From Ascidia mentula (taxonomy: Eukaryota; Chordata; Ascidiacea; Phlebobranchia; Ascidiidae): a DNA stretch of 64,000 bases. A program made the translations under genes and the position numbers. How positions within the stretch are numbered: the stretch's first letter is position 1; every line of letters starts with the position of its first letter. Shown here in pieces: positions 1 to 10,329 of this stretch. The notes under the pieces were generated by a model. It saw only the letters and a program-made list of their open reading frames with translations, had not been told where the DNA came from and searched no databases. Location of the stretch: positions 17,174,001-17,238,000 of the forward strand of contig OX387203.1 in NCBI GenBank assembly GCA_947561715.1, written 5' to 3'.

Positions 1-2076
1 GCATACTGTTGCGTCACAGACCTACCAGGATTGTCTACTTCATTGCGTTTCGGTGGAGGCTGTCAGTTGTGGAAATTGAAAAAAACATGTTGTGATGATG
101 TGCCGAAAGGTTATTAAAGTTCAAAAAAAAGGAATTAGCTGACAATTTGGAAACAATGTCCATTATTGTTTCGCCTGTACTTGTTTAGGTTGCATGATCG
201 TACGCTGCATGTCACAATGCGCCTTGTCGGACTGAAAGTTATTTCGTTGGCATACGAGCTACCGGTGTAAAAAATAAGCACTAACATGTTGTTCCATATG
301 CTCTTAGCTACATTTAGGGCGATTTTAAAAAAATTCCTTAGTTCGGAACATTTTCAAATATGTCGTCAAAGTTGTCGCATTGAATGCGCACTTGCGTAGG
401 TTGATCGCAGCTGCATGTCACATGGCCCCTGTCGGACTGAAAGTTATTTCGTTGGCATACGAGCTACCGGTGTAAAAAATAAGCACTAACCTGTTGTTCC
501 ATATGCTCTTAGCTACATTTAGGGCGATTTTAAAAAAATTCCTTAGTTCGGAACATTTTCAAATATGTCGTCAAAGTTGTCGCATTGAATGCGCACTTGC
601 GTAGGTTGATCGCAGCTGCATGTCACATGGCCCCTGTCGGACTCAAAGTTATTTCGTTGGCATACGAGCTACCGGTGTAAAAAATAAGCACTCACCTGTT
701 GTTCCATATGCTCTTAGCTACGTTTAGGGCGATTTTAAAAAAATTCCTTAGTTCGGAACATTTTCAAATATGTCGTCAAAGTTGTCGCATTGAATGCGCA
801 CTTGCGTAGGTTGATCGCAGCTGCATGTCACATGGCCCCTGTCGGACTCAAAGTTATTTCGTTGGCATACGAGCTACCGGTGTAAAAAATAAGCACTAAC
901 CTGTTGTTCCATATGCTCTTAGCTACATTTAGGGCGATTTTAAAACAATTCCTTAGTTCGGAACATTTTCAAATATGTCGTCAAAGTTGTCGCATTGAAT
1001 ACGCACTTGCGTAGGTTGATCGCAGCTGCATGTCACATGGCCCCTGTCGGACTTAAAGTTATTTCGTTGGCATACGAGCTACCGGTGTAAAAAATAAACA
1101 CTGACGTGTTGTTCCATATGCTCTTAGCTACATTTAGGGAGATTTTAAAAAAATTCCTTAGTTCGGAACATTTTCAAATATGTCGTCAAAGTTGTCGCAT
1201 TGAATGCGTACTTGCGTAGGTTGATCACAGCTGCATGTCACATGGCCCCTGTCGGACTTAAAGTTATTTCGTTGGCATACGAGCTACCGGTGTAAAAAAT
1301 AAACACTGACGTGTTGTTCCATATGCTCTTAGCTACATTTAGGGCGATTTTAAAAAAATTCCTTAGTTCGGAACATTTTCAAATATGTCGTCAAAGTTGT
1401 CGCATTGAATGCGTACTTGCGTAGGTTGATCACAGCTGCATGTCACATGGCCCCTGTCGGACTTAAAGTTATTTCGTTGGCATACGAGCTACCGGTGTAA
1501 AAAATAAACACTGACGTGTTGTTCCATATGCCCTTAGCTACATTTAGGGCGATTTCAAAAAAAATTCCTTAGTTCGGAACATTTTCAAATATGTCGTCAA
1601 AGTTGTCGCATTGAATGCGCACTTGCGTAGGTTGATCGCAGCTGCATGTCACATGGCCCCTGTCGGACTTAAAGTTATTTCGTTGGCATACGAGCTACCG
1701 GTGTAAAAAATAAGCACTTACATGTTGTTCCATATGCTCTTAGCTACATTTAGGGCGATTTTAAAAAAATTCCTTAGTTCGGAACATTTTCAAATATGTC
1801 GTCAAAGTTGTCGCATTGAATGCGCACTTGCGTAGGTTGATCGCAGCTGCATGTCACATGGCCCCCTGTCGGACTGAAAGTTATTTCGTTGGCATACGAG
1901 CTACCGGTGTAAAAAATAAACACTAACATGTTGTTCCATATGCTCTTAGGTACATATAAGGCGATTCAAAAAAAATTCCTTAGTTCGGAACATTTTCAAA
2001 TATGTCGTCAAAGTTGTCGCTGCTTTGGTTCTAGGCGTACACTGTAGTCTGTACAGTTTGTCATTAATTGGCATAA
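1..2076. repeat. Satellite block 1, 205-bp monomers (higher-order copy 1)
   Basis: An anchor word (cgttggcatacgagc) recurs at 245, 450, 655, 860, 1065, 1270, 1475, 1681 and 1887, which gives nine monomers of 205-206 bp. The first ~205 bases are a diverged leader. A non-monomer tail at about 2018-2076 closes the block. Everything from position 1 restarts at 2077, so this is one copy of a higher-order unit of 2076 bp. Monomers differ by only a few bases. Small ORFs seen here are by-products of the repeat. The window begins inside the array, so its true left end is unknown. Confidence 0.95.
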
Positions 2077-3683
2077 GCATACTGTTGCGTCACAGACCTA
2101 CCAGGATTGTCTACTTCATTGCGTTTCGGTGGAGGCTGTCAGTTGTGGAAATTGAAAAAAACATGTTGTGATGATGTGCCGAAAGGTTATTAAAGTTCAA
2201 AAAAAAGGAATTAGCTGACAATTTGGAAACAATGTCCATTATTGTTTCGCCTGTACTTGTTTAGGTTGCATGATCGTACGCTGCATGTCACAATGCGCCT
2301 TGTCGGACTGAAAGTTATTTCGTTGGCATACGAGCTACCGGTGTAAAAAATAAGCACTAACATGTTGTTCCATATGCTCTTAGCTACATTTAGGGCGATT
2401 TTAAAAAAATTCCTTAGTTCGGAACATTTTCAAATATGTCGTCAAAGTTGTCGCATTGAATGCGCACTTGCGTAGGTTGATCGCAGCTGCATGTCACATG
2501 GCCCCTGTCGGACTGAAAGTTATTTCGTTGGCATACGAGCTACCGGTGTAAAAAATAAGCACTAACCTGTTGTTCCATATGCTCTTAGCTACATTTAGGG
2601 CGATTTTAAAAAAATTCCTTAGTTCGGAACATTTTCAAATATGTCGTCAAAGTTGTCGCATTGAATGCGCACTTGCGTAGGTTGATCGCAGCTGCATGTC
2701 ACATGGCCCCTGTCGGACTCAAAGTTATTTCGTTGGCATACGAGCTACCGGTGTAAAAAATAAGCACTAACCTGTTGTTCCATATGCTCTTAGCTACGTT
2801 TAGGGCGATTTTAAAAAAATTCCTTAGTTCGGAACATTTTCAAATATGTCGTCAAAGTTGTCGCATTGAATGCGCACTTGCGTAGGTTGATCGCAGCTGC
2901 ATGTCACATGGCCCCTGTCGGACTCAAAGTTATTTCGTTGGCATACGAGCTACCGGTGTAAAAAATAAGCACTAACCTGTTGTTCCATATGCTCTTAGCT
3001 ACATTTAGGGCGATTTTAAAACAATTCCTTAGTTCGGAACATTTTCAAATATGTCGTCAAAGTTGTCGCATTGAATACGCACTTGCGTAGGTTGATCGCA
3101 GCTGCATGTCACATGGCCCCTGTCGGACTTAAAGTTATTTCGTTGGCATACGAGCTACCGGTGTAAAAAATAAACACTGACGTGTTGTTCCATATGCTCT
3201 TAGCTACATTTAGGGCGATTTTAAAAAAAATCCTTAGTTCGGAACATTTTCAAATATGTCGTCAAAGTTGTCGCATTGAATGCGGACTTGCGTAGGTTGA
3301 TCACAGCTGCATGTCACATGGCCCCTGTCGGACTTAAAGTTATTTCGTTGGCATACGAGCTACCGGTGTAAAAAATAAACAGTGACGTGTTGTTCCATAT
3401 GCTCTTAGCTACATTTAGGGCGATTTTTAAAAAATTCCTTAGTTCGGAACATTTTCAAATATGTCGTCAAAGTTGTCGCATTGAATACGCACTTGCGTGG
3501 GTTGATCGCAGCTGCATGTCACATGGCCCCTTGTCGGACTTAAAGTTGTTTCGTTGGCATACGAGCTACCGGTGTAAAAAATAAACACTGACGTGTTGTT
3601 CCATATGCTCTTAGCTACATTTAGGGCGATTTTAAAAAAATTCCTCAGTTCGGAACATTTTCAAATATGTCGTCAAAGTTGTC
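2077..3683. repeat. Satellite block 2, 205-bp monomers (higher-order copy 2)
   Basis: This repeats block 1 at an offset of 2076 bp, including the diverged leader and then seven monomers anchored at 2321, 2526, 2731, 2936, 3141, 3346 and 3552. Rare monomer variants such as aaaacaattcc recur at the same place in both blocks (near 942 and 3018). The block was therefore copied as a whole and not monomer by monomer. It has two monomers fewer than block 1. The array ends at about 3683, where unique sequence begins. Confidence 0.95.
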
Positions 3684-4039
3684 ACTGTATTTGTGCCACA
3701 CTTCGCAGTTGATAGGTGTTCAAAACTTGAAATTATATAAGTATAGATATTGTTTTAAAAGTATTGCTGACTTTGTTGATTGAAATGCTTGTTTTTATAA
3801 CGCATGGTTTGTTTTTGTCACGAGTCAATGCATTATTTGTGTGAACGCAATCGTCTGAAGTCGTATTCACTGATGCGTGAAATAATTTCGGTTTTAGCCA
3901 ATTTCCATTTCGCCGAAATGACGGTGGTAGAAAATGATAGGACTTGGTTGGTAAATGTGAAGTATAACAACACTTATGGGGTGTTTTTAATTTGTTTGTA
4001 GCAAAATGAAAAACAAAGACCCTAAGTATGACATAGGCG
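3684..4039. other. Unique spacer after the satellite
   Basis: Overlapping short frames occur on both strands. None has a recognisable domain or splice structure, and I see nothing further here. Confidence 0.5.
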
Positions 4040-4294
4040 TTGCGGACGTGGATAGTTGGGAGTTTGCGCGAACATTGTAAGCTGTTTGGTTTGCAAACCA
4101 ATAACAAAACAAAGTCGGAATATGTTGGTCTTTTCCTCATATGTTATGGGTGTAAAATTAAGTTGTTAAAACCAGCAAGGGAAGTAGCCTACATAAATAT
4201 TTTATGTTTTTCTGAAAAAGAGCAACTCCTTGACCCATGTGATGGCATTGCAAAGGACAATCTGCTGTGTCTAAATGAAAACGATGTCGATTGA
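4040..4294 (+). CDS. SAP-like domain ORF, probably a transposon accessory gene fragment
   Basis: The open frame has no ATG at its start. It contains SLREHCKLFGLQTNNKTKSE, which fits the LRe.c...GL...G.K.eL pattern of SAP DNA-binding motifs. The rest (about 50 residues with two Cys) is not recognised. A DDE transposase fragment lies 0.8 kb away on the other strand. Some eukaryotic DNA transposons (ISL2EU/IS4EU type) pair a transposase with a second gene that can carry such domains. The link is inference, and the ORF could be a chance reading frame. Confidence 0.3.
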   Translation: MRTWIVGSLREHCKLFGLQTNNKTKSEYVGLFLICYGCKIKLLKPAREVAYINILCFSEKEQLLDPCDGIAKDNLLCLNENDVD

Positions 4295-4341
4295 CTCGAT
4301 TTACGTGGGCAAAAAGCTCCTAAATGTCAACCTATAAGCAG

Positions 4342-4716
4342 AGCATTTGAATACCTGGAGTCTCATTATATTAAACCTTAAAAATGCTGCCTATTGCTTA
4401 AGTACTGATTTTTCGCCTCCAAAAGTGTACACCATCCAAAAGATTCTCCTTGCGTTAGACCATGTAGAGAAATTTTGCAGGCATCCTGCATCTGTACAGG
4501 TAAGTTGTTTGGGTAGTCCTATTAATTGTGAAGTAGCCTAAAATAGGAAATCAGTATGCCTTGAAACCATAGCATTTTTTAGATTAAATCAAAACTGCAA
4601 TCACATTGCAGCATCGAGCCGAAGCTACAGCAACAAAATTAAGAGAAATCGTGCACTTCACTTCTCTTTCAGAGGAATGTATCGAACTCAAATTTTATAG
4701 GTTCATTGAAAGCTAA
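4342..4716 (+). CDS. Two possible coding exons of an unrecognised gene
   Basis: The exon at 4342-4499 follows an AG and ends in a strong donor (cag|gtaagt). An exon at 4612-4716 follows an acceptor (cacattgcag) and stays in frame to a TAA at 4714-4716. The combined peptide has about 86 residues with no recognised domain; it includes LDHVEKFCRHPASV and KLREIVHFTSLSEECIEL. There is no start codon in the first exon, so if real these are 3' exons. They may continue the SAP-like ORF just upstream, but the joining donor was not found. Confidence 0.25.
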
Positions 4717-5127
4717 AGAAATAGATTTCTAACAATCTGGCTTAGACAAAACAAGTGATTATTTTTATATATTTAAATGCACATTGTTAAACTGCACTTT
4801 TTATGTTGTGCTTTGTTCAATGCCTTTGTTTGTTCCTTTCAGTTTACTGTCATATTACCTCGTGTAATTGAAATTTTTTGTGTTCACACAGTGGTCCTGA
4901 TTTATTAATGTTATGTGCAAACATTTGTATTAACACTCAAGTACGTTTCTTTGTGACAAAAACTTTTAAGTAAGCAACAACTTAAAATAAATCATGTGAA
5001 CAATATTTCTTCTGACTAAATAGTTCTATTAGATTACACATATCATGACAATATCAGCAACAAAATAAAAAACATTTTCAACATATATACGATGATTGGC
5101 CAATTGTTTAGTTTTCCAGACTTCCTA

Positions 5128-5471
5128 CCATGGCTTCAATAAATCACAATGTCTGACAAGCAACTCCTCACAAATGTGAAAAATCCTGTCAGCCATCACA
5201 AAGTCGCCAAACAGTGGTATGTTGACTGCCTCTTCCATCAGAAACAAAATGAAACTGTCTCCATTTGCAATTACATTTTTAGGAGTTTCTGTACAGTCAA
5301 TAATGTATTAACTTTTTTGTAAAGAGGGTTTTGAAAAGGCTCGGATAGGTCAACATTCAAGTCAATACTATGACTTTTTAGTTGCCACAAAAGAAATTTT
5401 GTTAATGCTGTTATGATTCTTGAAACCGATGAGCAGGAAATGCCAAATCTCAGTGTTAAATATTTTTCCAA
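5128..5471 (-). pseudogene. DDE transposase fragment (DDE_Tnp_4 / ISL2EU-Harbinger type)
   Basis: Read on the minus strand, the first part (5471 to 5271) contains FGISCSSVSRIITALTKFL, matching the helix-turn-helix that precedes the catalytic domain in this transposase group (F.vs.stvSRi). Shortly after, in another frame, comes a stretch with GDFVMADRIFHICEELL, resembling the conserved VMADkGF..deLL motif around a catalytic Asp. A frame change separates the two and both flanks are missing, so it is a dead fragment. The family call rests on these two motifs only. Confidence 0.5.
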
Positions 5472-5565
5472 CAGTTCAAATCAAAATCTCATTAATGTCA
5501 TCACTAACTCATCATCAAATAACAGACATATACAGATTTGTTTGCTTCTTGTTGCATTGAAGGCC

Positions 5566-6430
5566 GCATCTCTGTATTTCTATGGAAAAGACTTTCCCGG
5601 TTGGGAATTGCCCTTCTCGAACTCCTGCGTAACAGAGTAAAATTATGTGTAACAATGCAATGGGTCATGCATGGGCGCCAGTGTTTTGGTTGAATGAGCG
5701 CAGATGAACAGGCTGTTGCCAGGGCGATTTTCAGCGTGTTTGGGGCAGTTTTAGTTTGTTTTTCAGGGCTATTAGTCAGGCAGTAAATTGGTAGAGGGTG
5801 CTGTTGTACATGTAGCTGAAAAACTACCCAAATATTGAGGTTGATTTTGTGAAAAAATGAATCACAGAATGTATGTTCAATTTGTGATTTTCTGTTAGTG
5901 CGGACCCTTGGCAAGGAATTGTGGCCAAATTTATAATCAAAATAACTACTTAAACTGCTCCCCCGGGGGCATTTTGACCCTCTGTTGGCCATTATTTTGG
6001 TCAAAAAAGCAGAAAAAAGTGTAGGTTTGTTTTGTGAAAAAATGAATCACAGAAAGTTACCTCCATTTGCGATTAAGTGAAGCCACCAACCCTCCTCTAC
6101 ACAATTCATGAAGAATTAGATGTCTTGTAATTGTCTTGGGGCCCCACCGGGGCTGTTTGTACACCCCCTAGGACTGACAATTTAGCAGTTAGCCTTTGCA
6201 AAACCCCCCAATGTGCTGTCTTAATGCAGCTGCAATCAATTTTTTTTCTGTTCAGCAAGAGTAGTCCCCCTTCATGAGTCATCAGACCCGGCGATTGTTT
6301 TTGGCAAACAAGAGAAACTGTAACAGGTGCACAATAACAAATGACTTCTAAAACTCAATTTTTAGGATTTAATTGAGAGATGCGGCCTGAAGTTTGAATC
6401 TTTCCAGTAATTCATCCCAAAAGATCTCTT
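5566..6430 (-). repeat. Diverged copy of the 765-bp TTAA MITE family
   Basis: The stretch starting with tatttctatgg matches, in reverse, the right end of the MITE copies at 17732 and 22081. The ggttgaatgagcgca, ctgttg and gtttggggcagttttag segments and the two aaaaaatgaatcaca segments follow in the same order. It is much more diverged than the other copies. The far end near 6300-6430 is not clear. It looks like the oldest copy in the window. Confidence 0.6.
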
Positions 6431-7590
6431 ATCTAGTAACTTGAAAACTGAATTCATTTTTTTGTTCAAATTTACCAGTTCAAAAGATGTCAGAAAGTTA
6501 AATTCACATCGTCATCATTGCAATACATTTGTTTTCGGTTTAATGAGTTCACTTGCATTTGCAACTACCACCTGCACCCAATATACAACTTGGTTCAATT
6601 GTTTCCTGACATTTACTTATGTTGGGACTATTTAAAGTTGTTTGTTTACTGATACCACACAACTCAGGAATAAGGTCAGAGTTTGCAAGATCAAAACTTA
6701 AGCAGCTGTACTTGTCAACCAGATGGTGGTTTCCTAGCTTCTACAACACTGGTTGTATGACCCATGTGTAAATTAGGAACTGCATTTTGTGTTGTTGGCC
6801 TGCCTTTAACAAAGTGCTGTTTGGAGCAATTTGCGTTTTTTCACGACCTTCCCAAAATTCTCCCATCGATCATGATCTTCTTTATGTTTTGAATTCGTTG
6901 GAAACGGGTGAAGTACGAATGGAGAATCACATACGCACCGCGGCACCGCACCGACTGCATTCAAGATTGCATTCACGAATTTCACCCTGTCACTGTTTAG
7001 ATCTCCACTGACGCAGTTTTCTTCGATTGTTATTGCAACCAATTACGCAACATCCAAGTCCTGACATTCAGTTTAGAATCAAAGCCGTATGAGAAACAAA
7101 ATAAGTGATTATTTCCAAAACTTCCTATAACACAAAACAGCATTTCGCTCGCGTAGCACAACTTGACCTCTGACCCCGAGCTGACACTAGAGGCGCTGTT
7201 TTGGTGCAAATCATGTATTCACATGAAAAATTGAAAACTCACTTGGGTTTCACTTATTTTTTTAAGAGGCTTCACTTTTTCTGAAGCTACACTTGTGTCT
7301 GCTTGTACTTCTTCCAAATCTACATTTAGGTGTATATCATAATTTGTAAATAATGATGACTGTAGTATAATTGGTGATTTGACCACACAACAAAAAGTTT
7401 TTCACCCAAAACTGTGACATCCTCATGTTCAGTTTGCTGGGTAAGATCCAGCATCTCATAATTATTGACAGTTCTAAGAATATATTAAATTTGTGATAAA
7501 AAGTGGAGGTACAATAAAAAATCTAATAAATTTAAAAGTTTGTTTTAGATGAACCCTTTACATTTGGGTAAAATTACGACAATTAAATTT
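6431..7590. other. No gene seen
   Basis: Only short ORFs without recognisable domains occur here, for example a minus-strand frame at 6806-7042. A few weak splice-like words are present but no consistent exon chain. Confidence 0.5.
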
Positions 7591-7595
7591 GTAAG

Positions 7596-8080
7596 TTAAG
7601 TAATTTCTTTTATTTGAACATACAATCTATGGCGGAGGTGGTCATCCAGAAACTGTAAACTTGAATAATGCTCCCACTGTTTTACTAAAACAGCTTCACA
7701 TCCACTTTTCCTGCTTTCCACACTAGTTTTTTTAAACTTTGTATAACGGTCTCTAAGACTCTTCCATCTCCTCATGCAGTCTGCCACTATTCAGAAATGA
7801 AATAAAGACTAAATTGATAATGAGCAATGTCAGAAATCATTAAGGAAGTTCACATTAAGCTTGTTTCAATCTTCTAAGGCAACAATCTATGAAAAAAACT
7901 TGATTTTCTTGATTAAATTAAACTAGTCCTGCCTTCATTACCAGGCTGTCCAAGTTCTTTAGATATCATCACCCATGCATTTTCTTTTCTGGAAGTGTCC
8001 TTATAATCTCTGTGCTTGGTATTATAGATAGATGGCGATTGTGAAACCAAATGTATTAACATTTCATTAAAAGTTTCCAT
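7596..8080 (-). CDS. MADF-domain protein, two exons (transposon-associated or domesticated)
   Basis: On the minus strand, exon 1 (8080-7942) starts at an ATG and ends in a donor (g|gtaatg). Exon 2 (7786-7596) follows an acceptor (gaatag) in the correct phase and ends in TAA. The predicted protein is 109 aa and is essentially one MADF domain, a Myb/SANT-like DNA-binding fold. The motifs are FNEMLIHLVSQSPSIYN, HRDYKD, ENAWVMISKELGQP, CMRRWKSLRDRY and WEHYSSLQFLDDHL, all in family order. A BESS tail is absent. A Harbinger-like terminus lies 242 bp upstream (8322), and such elements often carry a MADF/Myb-like accessory gene, so this may be that gene. A small host DNA-binding gene is the alternative. 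Confidence 0.65.
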
Positions 8081-8279
8081 TATAATTATAATTATTATTG
8101 GCTACAAACAAAACAGTGTACTATTGTACTTAATACAACATCGACAATATGTCGCAAGACGCCGCGCAAAAGTTGAATTAATTCAACCTTGCAGTTTGCC
8201 GCTTCGAACCGACTTGTTTACCGTTGACGTTGTTACCGCGTTTTGTGTGACATGCTTGCCGTTTGCCGTTGTCCGTTAG

Positions 8280-8325
8280 TCGCGGAAGTTTGCCGCAAAC
8301 CGCGTTCAGTGTGAACCAGCCTTTA
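8280..8325 (-). repeat. Harbinger-like transposon terminus with TTA flank
   Basis: In reverse the end reads AGGCTGGTTCACACTGAACG next to a TAA/TTA triplet. This resembles the AGGCTGATGCCCACTG ends of the element at 43546-44817, and a 3-bp TWA target duplication is typical of PIF/Harbinger. The partner end was not found below 7596. Confidence 0.5.
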
Positions 8326-8834
8326 GTTTCAGTCATAGCAGCCGAGTGAATTCATTTAAAACGTTTCAATAAAATTCATAAACTGCCTGCCATGGCTCAC
8401 GAGCCAAAGCGGCCAATATATAAGACTGAATTAAAGATCTGTTGGCCGGGTAAAAATGCCATATAACCATCGTGGATAAAATTAAATCCTATAACTTTAA
8501 TCAAGATGAGCGTCTTGAAGCAAGTTTATATCAATGACCCTAAAGTTAACCCTAATCCCTGCTTGTTACGAGCGAGAGTTGGGCTTATCGGATTAAATCA
8601 CACTAGAATTGTGACAAGGCGAGTTTGTAACCAACATTATTGAACGAAAGTTAGTTAAAACAATCAGAACGTCAAAGTACGTTAAAATATGCACCATTTT
8701 TTCGATTTTTGCTAATCTGTTGGCGATTAAGGTACAAAAACGTTTACTAACGTGGCACGGAAAGTCTTGCAAAAATGACTACTTATAGCTGAATGCCCTT
8801 CTGGCAAACTTTATTTTATTGCCGTTTCTCAACG
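8326..8834. other. No gene seen
   Basis: AT-rich sequence without domain-bearing ORFs. Confidence 0.5.
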
Positions 8835-8864
8835 TTTCGGCTGTTAGGCAGCAGCCTTCATTAG
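8835..8864 (-). ncRNA. Relic hammerhead-ribozyme-like motif of the Penelope element
   Basis: On the minus strand the order is CTAATGA, one A, stem GGCTG, loop, stem CAGCC, then GAAACG. This is the hammerhead core layout (CUGAUGA, stem II, GAAA) with one core change (A for G). Penelope-like elements are known to carry hammerheads in their terminal repeats. It is probably inactive. Confidence 0.45.
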
Positions 8865-9640
8865 AAGGTAGGAAATGTAAGTTTAGCAATGTGGACAAAG
8901 TTGAGGCACATAAACAAAGAAAAAACGCTACAAAAGAAGAAGTGTAAAAACGATAAGGGCGAACACACCTGCACTGTATACTTCAGTAACCACACGGGTT
9001 ATGATGTATACGCCGCTGCAACCACCGCAGGGAATGCTGTATAGACAACACCCCTCGTGTCGAGCTTATCGTACATGCGGTCTTTTGGGTGCGATATTAA
9101 GGAACGCAGGGTGACGGCCGGACGTTCAAAAACCTGAATGTTAAAGTCGCCAAGCAGTCGTTGTAACGTTTCCGAAATTTCAGAAATATACGGTAGTACA
9201 ACTACACCTCTTGTTCTCGTTCAGCATCATCAGTTATCAACAATTCGGCACGAGTATAATGAGCGTACTACCACACCCTCTTGTGTGCGGTCGGGTGCGC
9301 CGAATCCACCGAATCCACTCGTCCACCGCTAGCTTAACCGGTACGTTGGTAAACAAGGAAATCACATCAAAAGACACCATTTTCTCTTCTTCATGCACAC
9401 ACAGCTCTTTTATCTGCGTAACAAAACTGGCAGAATTCTTAACGGTATTATCCGTCTTCCCCACCAGGGGCGCCAAAAACTGGGCCACGTGTTTAGCCAG
9501 ATTATATGTTGGCGATCCGATAAACGAAACTATCGGCCGTAAGGGGACACCTGGCCTGTGAATTTTGGGCAATCCATATAGCCTGTGGGTCCGACCATCT
9601 GATCGCATAATTCAACCGAGGGATAGTACATGTGGTCATT
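8835..9640 (-). mobile_element. Penelope-like retroelement remnant (RT, GIY-YIG part, 3' region)
   Basis: The minus-strand frame at 9608-9237 contains RLYGLPKIHRPGVPLRPIVS, SPTYNLAKHVAQFLAPLVGK and MVSFDVISLFTNVPV, which are hallmark Penelope reverse transcriptase motifs. Further along (9120-9000) come LRSLISHPKDRMYDK, GVVY and, in a shifted frame, SIPCGGCSGVYI. These match the linker and the start of the GIY-YIG endonuclease. The RT catalytic core between them is missing, so the copy is internally deleted and frame-shifted. A hammerhead-like relic closes the 3' side at 8835-8864, as expected for this class. Confidence 0.75.
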
Positions 9641-9862
9641 CTTCTGCAGTAACTTTTTTGTGTATGAATTGGCCATAACGTTGTTTGTTAATGTACTGTG
9701 TGTTAAGCAGTCGTGCTTCGTTTGGCCCGCGCTTTGGTTTGTGTCTGTCTGGCAGGGTTTAACAAGGGGTGCTCTAACTCATTGGAATGGATTATGAAAA
9801 TACTTTACAATAGACTGTGAGCATGCACATGCGTGGATAACCTCACACTAAACGCAATGAAG

Positions 9863-10092
9863 AAACAGTGGAGATACTCTCAACACTAAAAAACAAAAAC
9901 AGTGGAGATACTCTCAACACTAAAAAAAAACAGTGGAGATACTTTCAACACTAAAAAAACAGTGGAGATACTCTCAACACTAAAAAAAACATTAGACATA
10001 CTCTCAACACTAAAAAAAACATTAGACATACTCTCAGCATTAAATGCAAAGAAACAGTGGAGCTACTCTCAACACTAAACGCAAAGAAAACA
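9863..10092. repeat. Minisatellite, ~30-40 bp unit
   Basis: About seven tandem units are built on aaacagtggagatactctca followed by acactaaaa with a variable A-run. Some units carry cattagacat in place of cagtggagat. It is simple tandem sequence with no coding potential. Confidence 0.85.
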
Positions 10093-10099
10093 CAGTTGC

Positions 10100-10329
10100 A
10101 TTACTTTCCAATGCAAACATTACAGTTGGATTTGTGTGTAACCAGACATTGCAATGCTCACATTGAATCCATTTAATGCTGGAGAAGGTGGCTGTAGTTG
10201 ATTCCTTTTCCGCCCAGGTTTCTGTGCAGTTGAAAAAAATCTGGTTTGTTTTGGACATGTTTTACAAAAATTCTGCCAATGTGGCAACTGATGATACTCT
10301 TTTAAACATATCTTGCAAGTAGTTTTCAT
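10100..10329 (-). pseudogene. Decayed zinc-finger (PHD-like) ORF fragment
   Basis: A minus-strand frame includes KWIQCEHCNVWLHTN, reminiscent of the WIqC..C..W.H.nC core of PHD fingers. An overlapping frame has CKICLKEYHQLPHWQNFCKTC. The Cys pairs sit in different frames and no start is visible, so it looks like a decayed zinc-binding gene, possibly carried by a transposon. Confidence 0.3.

Noticed and set aside
3387-3584. 65-codon ORF inside the satellite
   Set aside because: It is a reading of one 205-bp monomer with no coding features.
1-3683. CRISPR-like array
   Set aside because: The repeats are 205-bp head-to-tail satellite monomers with no spacer structure, in animal DNA.
5504-6004. 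166-codon minus-strand ORF
   Set aside because: It overlaps the diverged MITE copy. The other copies of that family carry no corresponding open frame.
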